A DNA stretch of 45,531 nucleotides, taken from a virus. Numbering within the stretch: position 1 is the first letter of the stretch; the number at the start of each line of letters is the position of its first letter. The translations under genes were made by a program, and so were the position numbers. The stretch covers positions 1 through 45,531 of the IMG/VR virus record IMGVR_UViG_3300046007_012091. The stretch is one strand, 5' to 3'. A model generated the notes under the pieces. It made no database searches and was not told the origin of the DNA. It was given only the letters and a program-made list of their open reading frames with translations. Of this stretch, positions 8,194 through 17,926 are shown piece by piece.

Positions 8194-10434
8194 TTAAATC
8201 CCTGTAAATTGTATCCAAATAGTACTTGTACCATCTTTTATAAACTGTAATTCTATTCCATAGTTCGGATCAATCCAAAAATCTCCTATTCTAGCATTCA
8301 ATGGAGTAGATGTACTGATAGTGACTCTAGGTGTATACAAAAGATAATTTTCATCAACTTGTCCTTCGGGACTTCTTATACTGCCTTGGCTGGCAATCCC
8401 TCCCGAAACAACTAATGCCTGATTACTATTTGTGCTTGTTGATGCTAAATTACTTGTAATATTTACTTTAGGGATAGATAAACTAGAATCAGTAGCATCA
8501 TAAATTAATAAAGTTTGTGTTGTAACGGTTGTATAATTTGATACGGTATTGGTCAACACCAAATAATATTGAGTAGTTGTATCAGCTTGATCAACAAATA
8601 TTTCATTTGCATTACCTGCTGAAGTTGCAAACGCAGCAATACCGACTGAAGACGACCACACCGGAAGTGTACCATCACTGGTTAATACTTCACCATTATT
8701 ACCGATTGGTAAAAATGCAGTTACATTAGGAGCAGATTGATATAATACTGTGCCTGTGTTACCACCGGCTAGCGATACTGCATTAGTTGCAGAACCGGCT
8801 CCGGATACTGTACCATAAATAATTCCGCCCACTCGTAGATCGCCACCTATTCCAACTCCACCAATTACTGTTAATGCTCCATTAGATGAACTAGTTGTAA
8901 CGGTACTATCATTAATTTGAACAGGTCCATAGGTAATAATATTTTCACTTACACTTATTCCACCTAGTACTGCTAATGCACCTGTATTTGTACCTGTAGC
9001 CGCTGTACCTAATCCAATTCCGGTATCAGCATTTAGTTGTAAATATCCTGCTCCGTTGTAATAGAATATACCACCGATATTAACTTGATTGTCTCTACCA
9101 TCAACGAGATTATCTCCCATGATAGATACATTGCCGCTACCTCTTTTTAAATTATTACCTACTTCATGACCTAAAAAGAAATTATAACTACCTGTAGTTA
9201 AATTTTGTGCAATGAAATCACCTAGAAAGAAATTTCTTTCTCCATCGTATAAACTTTTACCTGCATTTGTTCCGATTGCAATATTATTGTTACTTAAAAG
9301 AACCCTAGTGCTTGTACCTCCAGACACGTATGGAGTATAGATAGTACCATCTGCACCATCACTCAATATTGGATCGGCATATAACTGAAATCTATCGGAA
9401 CCTAAAGGATAAACATAAAAGGTCATTCCTTCTAGTTCTTCTAATCCATTGGTAAAATTAGTTAATATAATCCCTGTACTTGTGGTGTAATCATTGTTAG
9501 GGACTGTAATTTCAATAGGATATACTAAAGTTCCACTATTGACATATGTAGTGGCTATCCCTAATGTGGTATCTAATGCAGTGCTAGTTGTTAATGGTAA
9601 ACTATTATAAAGAGCAAATGTATTTGTACTTAGAGTTTCTACAAAGAAAGATTGTTCATTGACCAAACTGAATGAACCGGTACTGACACCGTTTACATCA
9701 TAAATAGAAATTCTTGACCCGGTACTAAGGTTATGATAATCAACTGTTACAACAGCAGGTTTAGCATTGGTGATTCCTAATATAGGTTTATTGCTTATTA
9801 CAGTTGCACTAGTAATAGCTCTAATAAAGTTGCTGTATGTAACACCGTTTTCTTTTAAGGCACTATCCCCGATTGCAATACTGTTTCTAATATTAGTACC
9901 TGAACTTAGAGCCAGTCTACCTATTGCAATAGATTTATAAGCACTATTAAGATTCTGTAAAGCATTATAACCTATTACAACACTGTTCTGTCCGTTACTA
10001 AAATCATTAGTGACTGTTGATGCAACAGCTCTAATTACTATATTATTAACTGCTCCATCTTCGTCATTTCTATATCCCTGTCCTATTGTTAATCCATTGA
10101 CAGTAATATCATCTCTTGTAATAATATTTGCGCCAACCCCTATGCCGCCTTGAACTACCAAATTAGCGGTATAAGTATTCACTGCAGAGAAACTGGTGCC
10201 AGAAGATAAAATTCTAATAGAACCATCAGGCATGGCACTAAACATTGTACCTGAATTAAATTCTATAAAACCTAGACTACTACGATAAGAAGTTCTAAGA
10301 AAACTGTCCGTAATCAGTGTAAAACCTGTATCGGTAGTAGGAGTGACTGGTAATTGTGGTTGAGCTCCTCTTAGATCAATAAACTCACCGCTACCACCTC
10401 GTCGAAGTGTTTGTCCGCTTATAAGTCGTGCCAT
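8194..10434 (-). CDS. Large virion/fibre protein with AIG repeats
   Basis: A 746-aa protein with a conserved start (MARLISGQTLRRGGSGEFIDLRGAQPQLP-type). It carries degenerate adhesin-type repeats (NSVVIGYNALQNL, KSIAIGRLALSS, NSIAIGDSALKE, NNIAIGTNAGKS, NFFLGHEVGNNL), between which a globular insertion of about 150 residues sits. Later come GGVGIGGDLRVGG modules and a C-terminal segment (TISTSTPLNARIGDFWIDPN...) found in phage fibres that end with a short beta domain. The 3' end is 8 nt from the next ATG. No enzymatic motif is seen. A structural role is inferred from composition and operon position. Confidence 0.7.
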   Translation of the reverse strand: MARLISGQTLRRGGSGEFIDLRGAQPQLPVTPTTDTGFTLITDSFLRTSYRSSLGFIEFNSGTMFSAMPDGSIRILSSGTSFSAVNTYTANLVVQGGIGVGANIITRDDITVNGLTIGQGYRNDEDGAVNNIVIRAVASTVTNDFSNGQNSVVIGYNALQNLNSAYKSIAIGRLALSSGTNIRNSIAIGDSALKENGVTYSNFIRAITSATVISNKPILGITNAKPAVVTVDYHNLSTGSRISIYDVNGVSTGSFSLVNEQSFFVETLSTNTFALYNSLPLTTSTALDTTLGIATTYVNSGTLVYPIEITVPNNDYTTSTGIILTNFTNGLEELEGMTFYVYPLGSDRFQLYADPILSDGADGTIYTPYVSGGTSTRVLLSNNNIAIGTNAGKSLYDGERNFFLGDFIAQNLTTGSYNFFLGHEVGNNLKRGSGNVSIMGDNLVDGRDNQVNIGGIFYYNGAGYLQLNADTGIGLGTAATGTNTGALAVLGGISVSENIITYGPVQINDSTVTTSSSNGALTVIGGVGIGGDLRVGGIIYGTVSGAGSATNAVSLAGGNTGTVLYQSAPNVTAFLPIGNNGEVLTSDGTLPVWSSSVGIAAFATSAGNANEIFVDQADTTTQYYLVLTNTVSNYTTVTTQTLLIYDATDSSLSIPKVNITSNLASTSTNSNQALVVSGGIASQGSIRSPEGQVDENYLLYTPRVTISTSTPLNARIGDFWIDPNYGIELQFIKDGTSTIWIQFTGI

Positions 10435-10450
10435 AATATCTTATCTCTAA

Positions 10451-10840
10451 TTATTCGTTAGCAGTTTCTAATATACTTAAGGTCAATTGTAGTGTAGAAG
10501 TATTAGAACCAATACATCTTATACTATCTAATGTCTCTATAATTAATTTTCCACTCAAAGGATTAGCTGCATCTTGAGCAGGAATTTGAAAATCTTTCAC
10601 TAAAAAAGTATCAACATTAGGTTCTTGAGCACCATTACCTTGAGCATCGGCTAAAACTCTTCTATTTCTATGATGCATAAAACTAACGCTTTCTGTTTGT
10701 GTACCAACATTAGATATTTGTGCCATTAAAATAATACTGGTAACACCTACAGGTGCTGTATATACAGTCGAAGTGCTGTAGACCCCATTACTGACTCTTG
10801 CGGTTTTAGTTTTAAACGTGTTTAATGGAATTAATGCCAT
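10451..10840 (-). CDS. Small conserved virion protein
   Basis: A 129-aa beta-rich protein. The central VYTAPVGVTSIILMAQISNVG stretch and the later GKLIIETLDSIR stretch match a small protein family repeatedly found between fibre genes of marine T4-like phages. I recall no assigned function for it. It starts at 10840, 10 nt after the stop of the 1804-aa gene, and ends 16 nt before the next ATG. No signal or membrane segment is seen. A minor structural or fibre-attachment role is only inferred. Confidence 0.6.
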   Translation of the reverse strand: MALIPLNTFKTKTARVSNGVYSTSTVYTAPVGVTSIILMAQISNVGTQTESVSFMHHRNRRVLADAQGNGAQEPNVDTFLVKDFQIPAQDAANPLSGKLIIETLDSIRCIGSNTSTLQLTLSILETANE

Positions 10841-10850
10841 AATCTTTCCT

Positions 10851-13800
10851 TTATAATGCTCCTTCTACGGCTAATATAAATGGTGTCATATTTGCAAATA
10901 GGCTCTTGGTAAATGTTCTTCCACTAAGTACACCAGTAGCCTGGCTAATTACTAATCCTGGACCGATTCTAAAATCGCCGTTTTGATCTGTACTGGTAAA
11001 AAATACCTTACCACTATCTAATTGCACAACTTCTTTTGTTTGAACAGGATCGGCTCTACCAACCTGCGGTAATGCGCCATAGTCTGTACCTGCACCTACA
11101 TATTCAAATACATATCCAGATGCACTGATATAGCTTCTTTGGTAGAAATTGACAACTGCTCCGTCAGGGAATAGATCATTACGTCGTACATTTTCTCCCA
11201 GTTGAACAATATGATGAGTACCGTCTCTTGACCAATAACTTAACCCCACCATAACACTATTATAATTTCCGCCCGATTCTAAATCATAAATTAGCCGTTG
11301 TAGAATAATTTCTATATCGCGTTTACATTTTAATTCATTATATGTTAAACTTGGATATAATTGCTTAACATATGCATTAACTTCTTCAGAAAGAAATTCT
11401 AAATTATTTTCAATTAGTGTAACCGCAGCCCCTGCACCTTGAGGAATAGTACCAGTTTTGGTTCTAAGATTATTAGGAACAACGGCTTCAGCTGCGGTAA
11501 TATTTGCCGCATTGATAATATTTCTCATGTATCCAAATCTTTGATTAATAAATGTATTAGATCCGCTACCTCCTAATACAAATTGATCAGTATATTGAGT
11601 CGATGTATTTCCTGCTGTTGGTGTAATAACTTGATTACTGATTATTTGCAGTGTACAAGTATTAAGATGATTCAAAGCTGCCAAGTGAGCTTCAACTTGA
11701 TCGGTTAAGAAATCTCCCCCTGACGCAGTAGTTAATATATTTGTACCTGTGTTTCTAGGATTCAATGCAATAGTACTACTTAAAACAGTATAGTATGCAT
11801 TACCGCAGATAATTATATCAAAAAATAAATTATTATAAGAATTTGTTGCAGTGTTACCTGGATCAAATCCTCCACTACTGATTGCTTTATTCAAAGTAAT
11901 ACTTTGATAACCGATATTTGTTACCACAGTTCCAGTTTCGGCGTATAAAAGACCGTTTGTACCAGTAAAACTATTATTTTGATCTCTTATATAGACTGCA
12001 TTACCTATTGCTATTCCGTCTGTAGCTATACCGTTAATAGTAATACTTCCGGTATTTAACGTACCAGTATTAACAATAGCATTTAAAAATCCAGACAATC
12101 CTTGGTCATTTGTTTGAATAATAGGGTTCCCATCAACATCATAGACAAACTCGGGAGCAATAACTTCCATTACTAAAGAAATATGTGGTCTATCTAATAT
12201 ATCAGGAGTAAAGATCTGTACCTGTCCATTGTCTGGCCAATAACCAGTTGGGTAATATTGATTTAATTCTGGATCTGGGGGATAAGATTTAAGTCTCGGA
12301 TTGTAAACTGTACCACTGAATTTTCTAGAACCATACCCTCTTGCTAATAGACAAATATCTCCAAAGTTAGCATTACTGTTTACAATTGAAGCAATGCCTC
12401 CACTTTCTACCTCAACACCGATCGAGCAGAAAATTGTAAACACTGAAACCAATTGAGCATATCCGTTATTCTTAATATGAATACCTCTTCCGCCCTGATT
12501 AACCTGTGTAAATGCATCATAGACAAATGATTGTATTGGACTTCTAGCACTAATAACTGCTCCGTCTACCAAACTACCGCCCATAGACCCAATTGGATCG
12601 ACTTTTCTACTATTCCATGTAGTTGATGTACCTGAAAATTCTATACTTTTTGCCTCTACCTCTTGACTTGTTAATGGGAAAGTATAAACATCTCCAAAAT
12701 ATAAAGTAGCATCATTACCGAACCCTATTGTAGCTGTGTTCAAACCAATTCTATAGGTATTTGTTGACACAGTCTGTACACTAGTAACTTGTGGACTAAT
12801 TTTTACATCAGATCCGTTGAGACCTGTTAATGCAAACAGACCTCCACCGGCATATACTGGAGGAGCATATAGCGGACCATTTTCTATAATTGTTTTAATT
12901 ATGTTATAGTTTCTGCTAACTGCCTGCTGTGGCATATAGTCCCCACCGTACTGGAAGAATGGATTAATAATTTGACTTATTTCTGTACCAGTTTGTGGTG
13001 TTACTGCTATATTAGCAATAATATCTAATGAAATATTTTCAGCATGAGATATAGCTGCTGTTGTGGTAGATACTTGTCCTGCAACAGAATTATACCCTCC
13101 AGTCCAGTAAGCTAATCCTGCATCAATGCTTTTTTGATTACCACCTAAAAGAACATCTTGAGATACTGCATCGACAATTAGTCCTACATCTCTATAACAT
13201 TTTTCTTCATTGTAATTAAAATTACCTGCATTAAAGTAATTATCTATATAGGCAATAACTTCATCTTGAATAAAAGCTCTATTAGCTACCAATATATCGT
13301 AAGCTTTTTTATCGTTTACATCCGCACTAGCCACAAGACTGATAGGCATTGGAGGGCTTGCAACGTTTGGACCATTGGTTATAATATTCGTAATAGTTGT
13401 TACCAATTGTATTAGTTGTACTGCTTCAGCTATTGTAGCCGCAGGTAAAGAAGTATCTTGTACTTCTGTCACACCTGGACTTACTGTAATAGGATTATTA
13501 GTTACCAACTGTGGTAGAATAAATGAAATTCTATTATACGCAAGAGTTGTTGCAGTAGATTGCCCTTCTATTACAATATTAGTATTTGTTACACCATAAT
13601 AATAAAGCCCGCTTTGTACTGCCTGTTTATTCCCACCATGTAATAAATCAAAACTGATCGAATCAATTATATTTCTAATATCAGTAATATAGGTAGCAGT
13701 ATTGAAAGTGGTTAATCCTAACCCGCCTGTACTGGTACTTGCAGACAAATAAGCTACAACTTCTTGCTGTAGATAAGTTTTATTTGCTTGTAAAATTGTA

Positions 13801-16265
13801 ACTGCATTATTTGGACTTATAAAATCTGTTCTCGGTCCATTAGGTATAATTTTATCAGTCCATCCTGCATTTCCATTTTCTAATATGTCAATTATAGTAT
13901 TGTATTCTGAATTTAATTTAGTAACTTCGTCGTTAGTAGCAGGTTCATAGCTTGTGTTTTGTGTACCAGTACTAAATCTATTAATACCCAAAATAAAGTC
14001 AGTAGCAGTTGTAATGTTAAGAACAACTTTTGCACTCATAGTTTTCAAATAATCTATAGCTGCCACTGTAGCTGTAACTTCAGTAGCTATACTGACGTAA
14101 TTAGATTGATTATAGTATTGTAAACCTGCAAAAGTTGACTGACTGGTAGCAGTAGTAGGATATAATAAATCTAAAGCTATACTATCAACAATTAATCCAG
14201 TATCTCTTTTGCATTTGATTTTACTATATGGGAAATTTTTAACAATATTGTTAATATAGTTTACAGTATCTTCTTGAATAAACTTACGATTGGCCTGTAA
14301 TAATATTTCTGCACTAACATAAGCAGCATCTGGTCCTGTGCTAGTATAAATGGAAGGTGCCGCATCAGGACCATTATTAATAATGTTTGTAATTGTAGAA
14401 AATAAACTATTAATACTGTTTATCGATATATCGCCACCGGTCAATACAAAGTTTATAACTTGTTTAAACTTACCTGTTCCACTTAATAGATCAGTGCAAG
14501 TTGAATTAACAATGACCTGTGTTGTTAGAGTATTCAGATAATTAATCGCCGCAGTTGTTTGGGCTTCTTGTCCTTCTATAACACTAACTACTCCATCGTA
14601 GTATGCCAATCCGCTTTCTACTGCTTTTTGATTGCCACCGAATGCTGCATCATAGGCAACATTTTCTACCAAAATACCTACATCTCTAAAACATTTTTCA
14701 TCATTGTAGACAAATCCATACCATATACTTGATGAATTTGCCACATTAGCTGCAACCTGTTGGTCAACATATGCTACAGTTTGTTCTTGTAAGAATGGTT
14801 TATTAGCTAATAATAAAGTTCTTGCATTAAAAAATCCCGGATTTTGTTGACCTGAATTTACATACATACCTTGGGTAATAGTACCGGTACTGACTACCAC
14901 AATCACCGATGTTGTATTTTTTACCCATGTACCTGTACCCACTGCGATAGGAACTTGAACTGTTTGATTTGGTATAAACAGTGTACCGTCTTTAAGCCAT
15001 GGTCCGCTCTGGTTAGTACAATTTTGAACATATGGTGAATGGAATAAATCTATTCTATCATCGCCCACTAATGGAGGGAAAGCTGTTGCATAAGCACCTC
15101 TATTAAATCCTTGTGCATATTCACCTTCTAAGAGTCCGCTTCTTCCATTCAAGAAGGTCATATAATTTAGATAGCAACCACTATCTAAATGGAAAAGGTC
15201 TTGAGTTTTATTAATTGGTTCTATGAACGTTGTTCTTATATCACTGCCACGAATTGAAGTATATGGTAATAATCTAAGAGGATTATCTTCGTAGTAAGTT
15301 CCTGCACTAACTAAAATTTGTGTACCTGGTCTATAGTATGGACTATTAATTGCTCCCCCTATTGTTCTACATGCTCTGCTAGAATCCTGAGCAAGACCGT
15401 CATTAGTATCATTACCGTCTACAGTTACATAGAGTGTATTAGTAACTACTGGAGCAGTACCAATGGGTCTATCACCTAATACTCTAATATTGCCTTGAAC
15501 TTCAAGATAAGGATCAGAAGTCGGTGGTTTAACTGTTATTTTTTCGGTAACATTTCTTAAAAATTTTGTATATATGTCATCTACATACAAATTTTCCTTA
15601 ATACCAACACCGCCGTCTACCACTAATGCTCCTGTAGATATACTAGAAGCAGTAGTTTGATCTTTAACTGTAATTTTTTCAACAGATAAGGTACCTAGTC
15701 CGGGGTTATAACTTAAAGCACCGTAAGTTCCGACTAGATCTGCATATAGTGGAACTCCAGTAACACCTATAGTTTTTACAAATGTAGGATAATATAATTC
15801 ATTTGTATTAGTTGATTCAACTGTAATTTGACTGGTAGTACTAGAGAACTGAATTCTACCATAGATAAATCCGCCTACATTTAAATCTTTTTCAATTCCT
15901 ACACCGCCTGGAAAATAAGCACCGGCCTGTTTTCTTAAATTTTTCTGTGTAGTAATATCAGGTTCTGATGTAGCGTTAAAATAGACGTTTGTAGCTGTAT
16001 ATTCAATTCCAAAAGGATTACCTACATTAGCAGCATTATTAGTATTAAAGACGATTTCTTGATCTGATCGGCCAACATCACTAACAACTAATTTCTGACC
16101 AATTCTAGCTGATCCGATTACAATTGCATCTGATAATACATTTAATTGACCTGTAACAATTGTACTGGTAGAGCTTAGGACAACATTACCAGCAGGTGCA
16201 GCAATGGTATTTGGACCAGATAATGTTACCTGCCTTGTTCCCGAAACTCTTACTAAATCAGCCAT
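10851..16265 (-). CDS. 1804-aa virion protein, beta-helix with internal repeats
   Basis: This is the largest gene in the window. Residues about 1-240 carry GGVGI(E/K)xLxV modules like the other fibre genes. Residues about 270-400 (LYVTVDGNDTNDGLAQDSSR, CRTIGGAI, SAGTYYEDNPL) look like the start of a right-handed pectate-lyase-type beta-helix. Within it are five copies of a helical module of roughly 170 residues (ANxxFxQExVxAYI, then EKCxRDVGxIVDxxxxD, GGNQKAxxxGLxYY) near residues 485, 655, 820, 990 and 1618. The C-terminus (PVQTKEVVQLDSGKVFFTS, GDFRIGPGLVISQATG) is a conserved ending of marine T4-like structural proteins. Its ATG follows a good Shine-Dalgarno (AAAGGAAT) and a late-promoter-like AATAAATA. 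It is probably a long fibre or whisker-like adhesin. Confidence 0.7.
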   Translation of the reverse strand: MADLVRVSGTRQVTLSGPNTIAAPAGNVVLSSTSTIVTGQLNVLSDAIVIGSARIGQKLVVSDVGRSDQEIVFNTNNAANVGNPFGIEYTATNVYFNATSEPDITTQKNLRKQAGAYFPGGVGIEKDLNVGGFIYGRIQFSSTTSQITVESTNTNELYYPTFVKTIGVTGVPLYADLVGTYGALSYNPGLGTLSVEKITVKDQTTASSISTGALVVDGGVGIKENLYVDDIYTKFLRNVTEKITVKPPTSDPYLEVQGNIRVLGDRPIGTAPVVTNTLYVTVDGNDTNDGLAQDSSRACRTIGGAINSPYYRPGTQILVSAGTYYEDNPLRLLPYTSIRGSDIRTTFIEPINKTQDLFHLDSGCYLNYMTFLNGRSGLLEGEYAQGFNRGAYATAFPPLVGDDRIDLFHSPYVQNCTNQSGPWLKDGTLFIPNQTVQVPIAVGTGTWVKNTTSVIVVVSTGTITQGMYVNSGQQNPGFFNARTLLLANKPFLQEQTVAYVDQQVAANVANSSSIWYGFVYNDEKCFRDVGILVENVAYDAAFGGNQKAVESGLAYYDGVVSVIEGQEAQTTAAINYLNTLTTQVIVNSTCTDLLSGTGKFKQVINFVLTGGDISINSINSLFSTITNIINNGPDAAPSIYTSTGPDAAYVSAEILLQANRKFIQEDTVNYINNIVKNFPYSKIKCKRDTGLIVDSIALDLLYPTTATSQSTFAGLQYYNQSNYVSIATEVTATVAAIDYLKTMSAKVVLNITTATDFILGINRFSTGTQNTSYEPATNDEVTKLNSEYNTIIDILENGNAGWTDKIIPNGPRTDFISPNNAVTILQANKTYLQQEVVAYLSASTSTGGLGLTTFNTATYITDIRNIIDSISFDLLHGGNKQAVQSGLYYYGVTNTNIVIEGQSTATTLAYNRISFILPQLVTNNPITVSPGVTEVQDTSLPAATIAEAVQLIQLVTTITNIITNGPNVASPPMPISLVASADVNDKKAYDILVANRAFIQDEVIAYIDNYFNAGNFNYNEEKCYRDVGLIVDAVSQDVLLGGNQKSIDAGLAYWTGGYNSVAGQVSTTTAAISHAENISLDIIANIAVTPQTGTEISQIINPFFQYGGDYMPQQAVSRNYNIIKTIIENGPLYAPPVYAGGGLFALTGLNGSDVKISPQVTSVQTVSTNTYRIGLNTATIGFGNDATLYFGDVYTFPLTSQEVEAKSIEFSGTSTTWNSRKVDPIGSMGGSLVDGAVISARSPIQSFVYDAFTQVNQGGRGIHIKNNGYAQLVSVFTIFCSIGVEVESGGIASIVNSNANFGDICLLARGYGSRKFSGTVYNPRLKSYPPDPELNQYYPTGYWPDNGQVQIFTPDILDRPHISLVMEVIAPEFVYDVDGNPIIQTNDQGLSGFLNAIVNTGTLNTGSITINGIATDGIAIGNAVYIRDQNNSFTGTNGLLYAETGTVVTNIGYQSITLNKAISSGGFDPGNTATNSYNNLFFDIIICGNAYYTVLSSTIALNPRNTGTNILTTASGGDFLTDQVEAHLAALNHLNTCTLQIISNQVITPTAGNTSTQYTDQFVLGGSGSNTFINQRFGYMRNIINAANITAAEAVVPNNLRTKTGTIPQGAGAAVTLIENNLEFLSEEVNAYVKQLYPSLTYNELKCKRDIEIILQRLIYDLESGGNYNSVMVGLSYWSRDGTHHIVQLGENVRRNDLFPDGAVVNFYQRSYISASGYVFEYVGAGTDYGALPQVGRADPVQTKEVVQLDSGKVFFTSTDQNGDFRIGPGLVISQATGVLSGRTFTKSLFANMTPFILAVEGAL

Positions 16266-16282
16266 TTTCTATTCCTTTAGAG

Positions 16283-16290
16283 TATTTATT
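16283..16290 (-). promoter_or_regulatory. Candidate late promoter AATAAATA for fibre operon
   Basis: On the minus strand the short gap before the 1804-aa gene reads AATAAATACTC, then AAAGGAAT, then ATG. This fits the T4-type late -10 element (TATAAATA) at 7 of 8 positions, with a Shine-Dalgarno in the short leader. It is the only promoter-like element I see for the downstream 16-kb fibre operon. Confidence 0.5.
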
Positions 16291-16293
16291 AGT

Positions 16294-16821
16294 TTAATGA
16301 ATTCGTAGCTGTACCGATATTAAATCCATCGGATCACTATGCGGCCATTCAGGATGACTTTTAAATCTTAAAACTACACCAAATGAAGGATCTTCTATTA
16401 TCTGTTTGGTAATATTTGATACGCCCCATAATAATAAAGGTCCTCCATAATACATAGTGGGATTTATCTCTAACCTTGCCTGATTCTCTCCTATTAATTG
16501 GTTATTATATGTTAATGAAACGGTATCATCTGTAATTCTTCCAACTCTTTTACTAAGTAATTTAAGTTCAATTCCGTTAATTGTATTAGATAAATTTGTA
16601 AAACTATAGTTGGTCATTTTAATATAATATGTTTTATTCACAATATCCGGCTTAGGGCTTCTAGCTATATGAATTAATTTTCCTAATGTACCTACTGAAG
16701 ACCCATTAGATGAACGCAGACCTGCATAACCGTTAGAATCATCCCACTTTATATGAATAGTTTCAGCATTTGATTCCGAATATTGAGAAACTAATCTAGG
16801 ATTGCGCCATTCTGTAATCAT
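16294..16821 (-). CDS. Conserved phage virion protein, lectin-like fold
   Basis: A 175-aa protein whose central NGIELKLLSKRVGRITDDTV stretch and IGENQARLEI, YYGGPLLLWG and PSFGVVLRF motifs match a family common among phage fibre or fibre-adjacent proteins. The ATG at 16821 is the only possible start: the in-frame codon four codons upstream is TAG-bounded and no other initiator exists. No Shine-Dalgarno is visible, and a GGTAAATA late-type element ends 5 nt before the ATG. The gene sits between the 294-aa virion gene's terminator and the fibre operon. Function is unassigned; a structural role is inferred. Confidence 0.6.
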   Translation of the reverse strand: MITEWRNPRLVSQYSESNAETIHIKWDDSNGYAGLRSSNGSSVGTLGKLIHIARSPKPDIVNKTYYIKMTNYSFTNLSNTINGIELKLLSKRVGRITDDTVSLTYNNQLIGENQARLEINPTMYYGGPLLLWGVSNITKQIIEDPSFGVVLRFKSHPEWPHSDPMDLISVQLRIH

Positions 16822-16826
16822 ACCAG

Positions 16827-16834
16827 TATTTACC
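16827..16834 (-). promoter_or_regulatory. Candidate late promoter GGTAAATA, 5 nt before ATG
   Basis: The minus strand reads GGTAAATACTGGTATG. A -10-only late promoter here would start transcription at or within a few nucleotides of the ATG, leaving no room for a Shine-Dalgarno. It lies directly downstream of the terminator at 16858-16884, so the 175-aa gene would need its own promoter. Confidence 0.5.
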
Positions 16835-16857
16835 TAATTGAGTATTATGCATGATCA

Positions 16858-16884
16858 ACAAAAAAGGGCTCAAAAGAGCCCTTT
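16858..16884 (-). terminator. Rho-independent terminator after 294-aa virion gene
   Basis: A perfect 9-bp stem AAAGGGCTC/GAGCCCTTT with a 4-nt loop is followed on the minus strand by a run of six T. It begins 17 nt after the stop of the 294-aa gene. Confidence 0.85.
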
Positions 16885-16901
16885 GTCAAATCAAATAATT
16901 T

Positions 16902-17786
16902 TTAATTATTTGCGATTTGAACTGTACCAGTCGTAGCGGTATCTAAACTCCAACGTGTTACATCACCGTCGGCATATTCATAAGAACCGGTTGATAGATT
17001 ATACTGATACAATCTTGCTTTTCTTGATGTCAGTTTGTCAACAAAATAAGTGTTACCTAAAACATCAGAGGCAGTAATATACATTTCTCCTGATGCCAAT
17101 GTTGAAGTTGTTACTAAAATACACTGACCTGAACCTTGTGCAGTTTGCACAAGATATCTGCGACTAGCTTCTTGTTTCATAATATCACCAATTACACCAC
17201 TACTACCGCCAGGAACATAAGCGTAGACAGTAATACCATTTTGTTGGCTGCTAGTTAATGATGTTACAAATGAAGCACCACTACCATCATCGCGGAAAAT
17301 TAAAGTACCTGTAACTGTGCTTGCATTTGCCACGCTTGGCACAACTGATGCAGATGCTATTGAATTTATTTTTGCGCTAGCACCTACACCTGTACCAGTA
17401 ATAGACATTCCTACAAATAAACCAGATGTAGTTACATATATAACGCTTTGCCCCGATGTACCGGTACCTGCTACATTAACTCCTGTTGCAGTAGTAACTG
17501 TAATTGTTGCTGTACTTGTATAACCGGCTCCATTTGATGTAACAGAAACTGCTGTAATTCCGCCGTTACCTGATGTTACCGTAGCAGATCCTGTAGCAGT
17601 AGATCCTCCTGAAATCTGAGGATTACTAAAAGTAATTGTTGCACCTTCAGAGTAGTTAGTACCAGATGAACCAACTACTACGGTTGATACTCCTTCTCCG
17701 CCGACTCCAGTCAGTCCGCCAGTTTGTGCATCATCGTATGGTGCATTTGTATTTGCAAAATATTTTTTATTAATAGGACGTCCCAT
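16902..17786 (-). CDS. Putative virion protein downstream of gene 23
   Basis: A 294-aa protein beginning MGRPINKKYFANTNAPYD, an opening recognisable from proteins encoded next to the major capsid gene of marine T4-like phages. The middle is rich in Gly/Thr/Ser/Val strands with repeats of the type VVVGSSGTNYSEGATITFSN and VSVTSNGAGYTSTATITV. The C-terminal 90 residues (YLVQTAQGSGQCILVTTS..., ARLYQYNLSTGSYEYADG) look like a compact beta domain. It has a strong Shine-Dalgarno (AAGGAG, 6 nt before ATG) and is framed by the gene 23 terminator upstream and its own terminator downstream. It is therefore a separate late unit. A capsid-decoration or head-associated role is inferred from position only. 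Confidence 0.65.
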   Translation of the reverse strand: MGRPINKKYFANTNAPYDDAQTGGLTGVGGEGVSTVVVGSSGTNYSEGATITFSNPQISGGSTATGSATVTSGNGGITAVSVTSNGAGYTSTATITVTTATGVNVAGTGTSGQSVIYVTTSGLFVGMSITGTGVGASAKINSIASASVVPSVANASTVTGTLIFRDDGSGASFVTSLTSSQQNGITVYAYVPGGSSGVIGDIMKQEASRRYLVQTAQGSGQCILVTTSTLASGEMYITASDVLGNTYFVDKLTSRKARLYQYNLSTGSYEYADGDVTRWSLDTATTGTVQIANN

Positions 17787-17863
17787 TTGTTTCTCCTTTG
17801 TATTAGACAGTTCTATTGCCTACGCGGTGGGTGCCGCATAAACCCCTAAAAGGGCGAACAAAT

Positions 17864-17871
17864 TATTTAGC
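17864..17871 (-). promoter_or_regulatory. Possible late promoter GCTAAATA for 294-aa gene
   Basis: The minus strand reads GCTAAATAATTTG, 5 nt past the T-rich tract of the gene 23 terminator and 77 nt before the ATG of the 294-aa gene. It matches the TAAATA core of the other late-type elements here, with weaker flanks. The isolated transcription unit needs a promoter in this gap. Confidence 0.35.
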
Positions 17872-17875
17872 GATA

Positions 17876-17904
17876 TAAAAAGAAAACGCCCCGAAGGGCG
17901 TTTT
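17876..17904 (-). terminator. UUCG-tetraloop terminator after gene 23
   Basis: On the minus strand AAAACGCCC-TTCG-GGGCGTTTT forms a 9-bp stem with a classic C(UUCG)G tetraloop, followed by CTTTTTAT. It starts 22 nt past the gene 23 stop. UUCG-loop terminators are typical of T4-type phages. Confidence 0.9.
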
Positions 17905-17926
17905 TGTACTTAGTAAGTAAAGTAAA

